Origin: Raphanus sativus | Taxonomy: Eukaryota > Streptophyta > Magnoliopsida > Brassicales > Brassicaceae | NCBI RefSeq assembly: GCF_000801105.2 | Contig: NC_079511.1 | Coordinates: 24,242,638 to 24,306,637, forward strand | Length of the DNA: 64,000 bases | Direction of reading: 5' to 3' | Shown: positions 57,006-64,000 of the stretch, piece by piece | How the letters are laid out: each line of letters opens with the position of its first letter | Position numbering within the stretch: the first letter of the stretch is position 1 | Notes under the pieces: generated by a model | The model's input: the letters and a program-made list of their open reading frames with translations, nothing else | What the model was told of the DNA's origin: nothing | Databases searched by the model: none | Program-made: the position numbers and the translations under genes

Positions 57006-60000
57006 TTAGTCTTCTGTTGGAGGATGGCTGCTTTCGCCTTGAGCAGGCTGGATGTTAGGGTCTTGTGGGTTGAGGTTAGACCTATCATAAACCCGGTCGC
57101 CAAAAACTTCAAAAGGACGATCAGTGTAAGGGCTCCAAAATGTCCCAACACCATATGGAATGGTAGCAGTTTTCCTTATCTTCAGTGGTCGCCCTGTAGG
57201 GGCCTTCTTCACATGTGGCTTGACCTGATTTGTTGAGGACGAAGGTTGAGGAGCACTAGAACTTACATCAACCACTCTGTTATCAGTTGAAGGTACAGGC
57301 TGAGAGCTGCTTACAGACACTGTTGTTTTCTTTCTTCCTTTTGGCTTTGGTGGTGGTTTCGGATGGTCCTGAAACATAATCATTATTTTGAGACAATTTA
57401 TGGCTTCAAGAAAGACAGCAAAACAGATGATAATATACCTCATTTGGATGCTTTCGAGGTCGGCCCCGTCGGTTCTTTGGTCCTTCTACAGCAACAGGTT
57501 CATTCTTGCAACTTGTTTTAATGTGACCAGCTTGCTTGCATTGGCTGCAATGTGGAATTCTTCCATGTCTTGTTGATTTTCCTGCATTTTTCAGGTCTTC
57601 AAACGGTTCTTTTCTCCTGTCTCTGGTCTTTGGACGTCCTCGTGGTTTACGTACTTCAGGAACGGCAATTGGAGTCTTGTATGTCTTCTTCCAGAACTTC
57701 TCTCCATTCACAGGTTTGATGTTATCTTCGTATGTTGTCTTCAAGACACTCGTGTAGTAGTACTCTGCTACATACCTCGTTGCATCATCTTCATTATCAT
57801 CCAAAACACACACAGCATGCTTGCACGGTATACCAGTTAGATCCCATTTTCGACAAGCACATTGGTGAGTTGCTAAATTCACCGTATAACCACATTCGAA
57901 CTCATTCACCTCGTACACATGCTTGCTACTGCGTAGTGTCGAGCAATATTGCTTAGCAACTCTAGCCTTCTCTAATACCGCCATTGTAATTGGTGTGACA
58001 AAGGTGTCACATTTCTCAGCTTTCATAAACCTTCTTGATACCCTTCTCATAGCCTGTCTTCGTATGTCCTCTAGAAGATTAATCACTGGTTTCGACCTGG
58101 CCATCTTGATAGTCCTGTTGAAACTCTCGGATAAGTTGTTGTGAACATCTGCACAATGAGATTCCACACTGAAGAATGCACGGCACCATCTACGTGGTTC
58201 TGTTGCTAGTAGAGCATCGCAAGCTGTTTGATCATAGTCCTCGAGCAGCTTCATTCGCTCTTCATATTCTCCTTCTGTAAAGCTGTACGCCACCCCCCAA
58301 AAGAGATTCTTGTATTCTGACCTTGAGAATCCTTGTTTTCTCCAATTAGCATAGATATGCCTCGCACACATACGATGTTCAGCGTTAGGAAGCTCAGTCT
58401 CTATCGCAATCACTAGCCCTTTCTGCGTATCAGATATAATAGCCAGCTGCTCTCCATTTCCTAACTCTAAATCTGCTTTCAGCTTCTTCACAAACCAGCC
58501 CCAAGTATCTTTATTCTCACCTCTAACTACTGCCCATGCAATTGGATACATTCTGTTATCTGCATTTCTCCCAACGGCTGCAAGCAAATCACCAGTCAAC
58601 TCCCATTTCAGAAAACATCCATCCAACCCAATCACTAGTCTACAACATTTTTTCCAAGTAGTCCTAAACTCCTCGAAACAGATATAGAAACAATCAAACA
58701 TTTCCACACCATTTTTCATGATAGTGCAGAGATCAGTTTTGATACCACTGTGCGTTCGCTTGAGCTCATCTTCATAATCCCACAGCTTACCAAACTGAGT
58801 TGTTTGCGCTTCCAATATGGAGTCCAAGGCAATTCGCCTGCCTCTATAACACTTTGAAAGTGGAACCACAATATTGTATCGCTCCTTGATTGTGTCTTTG
58901 ATGACAGAAGCTTGTAAGCTAATATTCCTGCGTATTTCTTCTCTAAATAACCCTGCAATGACGCCTTGCTTCAGCATTGAAACTCTGCTTGATTTGCCAT
59001 GATTGTGACGTATATGGCAGACCTTAACAATTCATTTATTGATAGGTGGTTCAAAGGAGCAGTATACTCTGAATTTGCATTTCTTACCGCAGCAAACAAC
59101 AGCAATTCTGTTTGATTCCGACCTAGCCATCTTCACATCGTACTGTGTCTTCAAGGAGTATCTAAGGAGTTGGTCTTTGAACTCCAAACCTGAGTTAAAC
59201 TTCTGGAATAACCAAATGTATGGCGGTTTTTCCAAATCGCCATGGAACTTTGGCTTTCCATTCCTTCTCCCTTTTGGATCATCCCATTGCTCCCACTCCT
59301 CCTCTGATCCTATTGGTGTATCTGGACAAGCAGCATCTTCTTCCAACACACATTCCTCATCACTTTCTTCTGCTTCTCTTTCAGCTGCTTCTTTTTCTTC
59401 CAAATTTTGATAAGCTTCTTTTCCAAGATTTGCCATAGAACCTTCTTCAAAAACTGCCCTAAACCTTTCGTCTTCATCACCATCTCCAGCATCTTTAACC
59501 CCTTCATCACCAATATCAGCTGTTTCTTCCTTTTGGCCTTCTTCAATCACATTCTCATCAACTGTACCAGCCTGAGGAGCCACATTCTCTTCGCCTTCTT
59601 CAGTCTCATTCTCATCAGCTTGAGGAGCCACATTCTCTTCACCTTCTTCCTCTGATTGCTCAGGTTCGTCATCTTCTATTGGCCTCTCCACTTCTTGTTC
59701 TCCATCGCTCTCTGAAAGCTCTTCTTCTTCATAATATCTAACATCAGAGACATCATGTTCAATGAAGATATCGATCTCACCAGCTTCTTTGCCAAGACAT
59801 ATCAAGATAAATATATCATCAGGATTTTCTTCAAACACATAGTTCACTGTGTTCATATCCTTCGCAATATCTTTGTACCATACAAATCTTATTGGAGCAC
59901 TAATCTTTGCATCTTCTCTGCTGAAGCGTACAAATTTATCCCAAGAGATGTCATACAATTCCCACCGCACAGAAGTTACAAACAACTCTCCCATGAACTT

Positions 60001-60163
60001 GTAGTCACCGTCTTTTTTCTCCATAGTTCCACCGACGTGGATTCTCAAATCAATCATCGACCCTTCTCTGTAGAGTAGAGAAAAGAAAAAAATGTTAGAA
60101 CACAGTGAACAATCATCAAACACCCAAAATCGATATATGGAAAGAAAAGAAAGCTTACCCCAT
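57006..60163 (-). pseudogene. mudrA-like: MuDR-family (MULE) transposase gene with one in-frame stop
   Basis: Predicted exons in transcript order: 60163-60159 (ATGGG only), 60067-57439 and 57368-57006, joined by GT-AG introns with matching phase; 999 codons including the stop. Domains: an acidic N-terminal half with long Glu/Asp runs; a MuDR DNA-binding domain around residues 305-350; the MULE DDE core with IGLDG (Asp about 484), ISDTQKG (Asp about 548) and NNLSESFN (Glu about 649); a SWIM zinc finger CAC...CKH (about 738-752); AT-hook-like GRPK and RRGRPRK; a CCHC knuckle about 845-857; and a Pro/Ser-rich C-terminus. A single TGA at 59032-59034 (codon 347) interrupts an otherwise continuous frame. 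All catalytic residues remain. It is either a very recent mutation or a base error. Near-identical TIRs support recent activity. Confidence 0.9.
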
Positions 60164-60215
60164 TTCGAAAGAGCATTCGATTTCGTCTTCTTCCTCTCCC
60201 TTCGTTGTCTCCTTT

Positions 60216-60516
60216 GTTTCTCCTCTGTTTTTGTCGGGTTTGAGTTATGAACCCTAGATCTCCAATTTGATTTTGATTTTCGTCAAGTTAATAGAGCACA
60301 TGTTTAGCACGTTTTTTTATTTAAAACGTCTGTTAATATGTCTGTAAACTCCGTTTACTGTTCCGTTTAACATTTCGACGGTGGAAACACGGGGGACAGT
60401 TTAGAGGTTAAATGTGTTAGGTTTGTAGGTTTGATGGTTTAAAGTGTTAGGTTTTAAGCGCCAAGGTTTAAAGTGCGTCTCTTGTTAACCTTGAGGGTTT
60501 AAAATGCGATTTTCCC
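60216..60516 (-). repeat. Right terminal inverted repeat of the MuDR-like element
   Basis: Inverse copy of 55794-56094. Contains the presumed transposase promoter; the first coding exon lies about 50 bp inside. Confidence 0.95.
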
Positions 60517-60526
60517 AATATAAATC

Positions 60527-63500
60527 TAAGTCACTAAAAGTTTTTTTTACATGAAGTCTATTATAATTGGCTCAGGTAATTGACTGTATAATTAAATTTT
60601 ATTTTATTTTAATTTTTGAAAATTCAAAGAGAGAAAAGTGTAAATACTCTAATTTTCACAGAAAAAAGAAGAAAATAGTTTTTTATTTATTTGTAGCTCC
60701 AAGATGAGGATCATAAGTTTTTATAACTCTGACATCAAATTTGCTTATTTTTTTTACTTATGTTTTTTATTTGTTTGAATATTTAAATATATTCTGAATT
60801 TAAAGAAAAATTAATTTTTCTTTTATGTGTGTTTTTAAAATATTTTTCCAAAACAAAAGTTTTGGTTATGATTAAAAATAATAAAATTTAATTTTAGATT
60901 TATTAAAACTTGGACGACTTACAGCATAAAAATAAAACTTGAACATTTAATTATAATTAGACGACTTTGATGTAAGTCGTTTTAGGTTACTTTTGAAATT
61001 GAAAAGTAAAACTTAAATATTTAGTTTTATCTGGATGACTTACACGGAAGTCTTCTCATAAAAAACTTACACAGAAGTCTTTTAGGGTTTTATTCCGAGA
61101 TTCTGATCAAATATTGGTTATTATAGAAGACTTTCGTGTAAGTCTTCTACCAGAAGACTTCCATGTAAATCGTCCAGATAAAATTAAATATTTATGTTTT
61201 ATTTATCAATTGCAAAAGTAACATGAAATGACTTACATGGAAGTCGTGTAACTACAGTTAAATATCGAAGTATTATTTTTCTACTGGACGACTTTCTTAT
61301 AAGTCGTCTAGGAAAAATCAAATTTCTTACACAATCCGGTCAAATGCAAAACTAACTTGTTTATCCTAGATGACTTGCCGGAAAGTCTTCTCTGGTATTT
61401 TTGAAATTTTATCGTTAACAAAAGTAAACTAATATTTACAAGGGAAAACTTCCAAAGAAGTCCACTGTAGAGTAGAATTTTCTGGAAGTATTCTTTTGTA
61501 AATTTTCAATTGCAAAAATGATCCACATGGATGACTTCCTAGAAAGTCTACCAGAAGACTTCCACGGAAGTTTTATGCGTCAATGTTTAATAAAGTTTCA
61601 TTTTCTCTAAAGCTATAATGAATTTTAATATTTTCTTGTCAATACATGTATATTAATCAATATTGGGGATACTGAATAAAATTTATAACTTAATTGGTGA
61701 TATTTATGAGATTACCAACATTCATTTTTATTAAAGTTTGTAGCTGATCCGAGAAGACTTCTGTGGAAGTCTTCTACGTTAGCTTTTGTAAATTTATTAA
61801 GTAACTTCAAAATGTGTTCTTTTAGCTTTCAAAAGTGTTAAGTAACTTAAAGAATATCAAAGTCATATGTTTTAATGTGTCTTCTTAAATCATAGAATAT
61901 ATATATATTTAACTTTCATGAAAGTTGAAATTTTAATTTTCACTTAAAATTTGAGTTTTCCTCTTAATTTTTAATTTCCTCCTTAAAAATCCCGTTTAAA
62001 ATTTAAGTCGTCCTAGAAGATTTCCAAGAAGTCTTCTAGAAAACTTCCCAAGAAGACTTCTAGTGAAAGTGTTCTATCTTTGAATTTATTAATGCTTGTT
62101 CTTTTGTGAACTTGACTAAGTTTTATTGAGAAGTCTTCTCCATTTGTTGTAATAAATTTGACTAATTTTTTGTGTTATTGTTTTTTGCTATTGAAGTTGT
62201 ATCAACAACCTCAATAATGTCAAGTAATTTTGGCAAGATAATATTGTAAACAGTGAACATATTTACCAAATTGTTTCATTAATATCTGTTCAAATTTTCA
62301 CAAAAAATCACAACTAAAAGAGTACACATAGAAATCACAAGACAGATCACAAACAAACTATTATAGATCAATCCTCCACAAAGACAGGCTTAGAATCCAC
62401 TTGATATAAGACAAGACTCGTCAGAGGACATCTAGGAAGTCTTCTAGCACATTATATGTTAGAATACTTCTGAGAAGTCTTCCCATAAGTCTTCCAAAGT
62501 CTGACTCATATTTGAAAAACCTGCAAATCCAAAAATGTTCAAATGGTTTCAAAAAGAGAAAATAAGTGGAAGATTAGATATATCTACCTTAAAGAACACA
62601 CAATAATATATATCCAAAAAATTTAGATCTACCTCTTAAGGAGTTAAAGATGAGAATCATGTGATAAAAACCTACAAAAACAAGATAAATAGTAAGAAAC
62701 ACATGAGAAAAAATGAGAAATTGATATAAAATTTTGTGTTTTCCTGTTTAAAGAGATTACAGATAGGTTGGAGAATTTTAGTTTTGGCAAAAGGTAAGAG
62801 CTTTATGCAACAAAGGGTTACTAAATGAAAAAAAATCAGATATTAAAACTTACCAAAACGCTCAGATATGTTATGATAGAGGAGAAGTTGAAGAAGACTC
62901 TGTTAGGAAACTTCTTGGAAGTCTTCTAATGCATTATATTTTAGAAGAGTGCCGAGAAGTCTTTCAAAATCTCCCGAATCTGAAAACATGCATATCAAAA
63001 CCCAGATATGAAAAACCTGCATATCCAAAAACGTTCAAATGACTTCAAAACAGAGAAAATGAATGGAAGATTAGATACATATACTTTTATATATCACACA
63101 AGAATACATATCCAAGTTGAAGATGAGAATCATCTGATTAAAAACCTGCAAAAAAAATATTAGTGAGAAAGATATGAAACAAAAAATGAAAAATTCATAT
63201 AAAATTTGGTATTTTCATGCTTAAAGAGATTAGAAAGAGGTTGAAGATTTTAGTTTAAGAAGAAAATAAGAGCTTTATGCAACAAGAGGTTACTAAATGA
63301 AAAAAAAATCAGAAATGAAAACTTACCAAAATACTCAGATTTGTTATGAAAGAGGAAACATAGGAGAAGACTTCAAGGAAGTCTTGAAGTCTTCTAGTGC
63401 ATTATATTCTTGAAGACTTTCCAGAAGTCTTCCAAAGCCTTCTAGATCTGAAAAACCTGCAATTCATACTAAGATCTGAAAAACCTACATATCCAAAAAT

Positions 63501-63545
63501 GTTCAAATGGCTTCAAAACATAGAAAATGAGTGGAAAACTAAATA
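60527..63545. repeat. GAAGACTTC-motif-rich tract, copy B
   Basis: Collinear with 13760-16400. It has an additional stretch of about 250 bp at 60890-61130, rich in GACGACTT/AAGTCGT words, and a third copy of the 475-bp repeat starting near 63370. The palindrome GAAGACTTC and half-forms recur throughout in both orientations. The perfect hairpin of unit A (16386) is not present. Non-coding. Confidence 0.6.
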
Positions 63546-64000
63546 AAAATATTATTATAGAACACACAAAAATTGATGCTAGGAGTTTCAAGGCTCCTAA
63601 AACAAATTTTGTAATATGAGTGAAATGTCGAACCAATTCCAAGGGATTCAAAGCACCAAGAATGCAAGTACTTCCTTAATCTAAGTGCAATCGATGATTT
63701 GATGATTTCTAGAACCTAAAATGCAATAACTAAACAATAAAAACAGTAAATCAATGAACTTTCTTTTATGAGAAAGGAGAACTCATGGGTATAGGAATTT
63801 AGACCTTGGGTGATCAAGCTTCGAACTAATGATGGCAACAATCAATCAAACTAATCAACCTTAAGCTTAGACACAATCTTAAACAAACTCTATGTCTAGA
63901 TGAATGCTCATTTGCTAACATATTTCAGACATTAAATGTCTTTGGCTGAATAATATAAAAGCAATCATTAACAAACAAGTCTATTGGCTATCTTAACACC
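63546..64000. other. Unidentified sequence at the window edge
   Basis: At about 63550 the sequence leaves the GAAGACTTC tract and becomes a less AT-rich stretch not seen elsewhere in the window. It resembles retrotransposon-type sequence in composition, but no LTR border, domain or ORF can be shown. A 60-codon minus frame spans the junction and is probably incidental. Confidence 0.3.

Larger units (their letters stand above)
55794..60516. mobile_element. MuDR-like Mutator element, 4723 bp, with 301-bp TIRs
   Basis: Nearly complete autonomous-type element. TIRs 55794-56094 and 60216-60516 start GGGAAAATCGCATTTTAAACC and differ at only about two positions. Target duplication AATATAAATC (55784-55793, 60517-60526) is perfect. 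Unit A has the empty site (CAATATAAATCTAAG near 13760). It carries a GRF zinc-finger gene reading right and a MuDR-family transposase gene reading left: two convergent genes driven from the two TIRs, as in maize MuDR. Near-identical TIRs imply recent insertion. Confidence 0.95.

Noticed and set aside
57006..57443. Separate 145-codon gene next to the transposase
   Set aside because: A GT-AG intron (57438-57369) joins it in phase to the transposase frame. It is the C-terminal exon.
59032..60123. Independent acidic protein gene of 363 codons
   Set aside because: It is in the same frame as the transposase core, separated only by one TGA and 18 codons, and contains the MuDR DNA-binding domain. 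It is the N-terminal half of one protein.

Overview
This is plant nuclear DNA, most likely from Brassica or a close Brassicaceae relative. It is AT-rich. Its intact genes are two six-exon genes matching Arabidopsis GLTP1 and two intron-less RPS5-type NLR genes. It carries typical crucifer transposons: Helitrons ending in hairpin + CTAG, hAT and Mutator-like elements, tRNA-derived SINEs, LINE 3' ends and a Copia element. The species call is inference; nothing can be searched here.

Layout. The window is dominated by a tandem segmental duplication. Unit A runs from about 0.2 to 17 kb and unit B from about 17 to 63.5 kb. Each unit carries, left to right: a GLTP1-like gene (minus strand), an AT-rich spacer, copies of the GLTP 5' leader, an alanyl-tRNA synthetase exon fragment, a tRNA-derived SINE, a large foldback MITE, an RPS5-like CNL gene (minus strand), a LINE 3' remnant, and a 2.7-3 kb tract full of the palindrome GAAGACTTC. 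Unit A is compact. Unit B is inflated by insertions: a chain of head-to-tail Helitrons at one AT site (21.6-45.0 kb, containing hAT MITEs and a Copia element), a 2.7-kb Mutator/VANDAL-like insertion (46.2-48.9 kb), and a 4.7-kb MuDR-like element (55.8-60.5 kb). Because the units are paralogous, each serves as the empty-site control for the other's insertions, so target duplications, an excision footprint and a micro-inversion can be read directly.

Assembly caution. Exactly 100 N (35119-35218) separate two copies of the same 8.6-kb stretch. The second copy differs mainly by single-base, often homopolymer, indels. Overlapping contig ends are the likeliest explanation, so the two Copia elements are probably one.

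Genes. Only four protein-coding genes look intact: two GLTP1-like sphingolipid-transfer proteins of 202 aa and two CNL immune receptors of 855 and 854 aa. The MuDR-like element carries a near-complete transposase gene with a single in-frame TGA, and a convergent GRF zinc-finger gene at the position mudrB holds in maize MuDR. The most interesting items are the co-duplicated GLTP/CNL module, the two-gene Mutator element with 301-bp near-identical TIRs, the Helitron array with its preserved empty site, and the GAAGACTTC tract.
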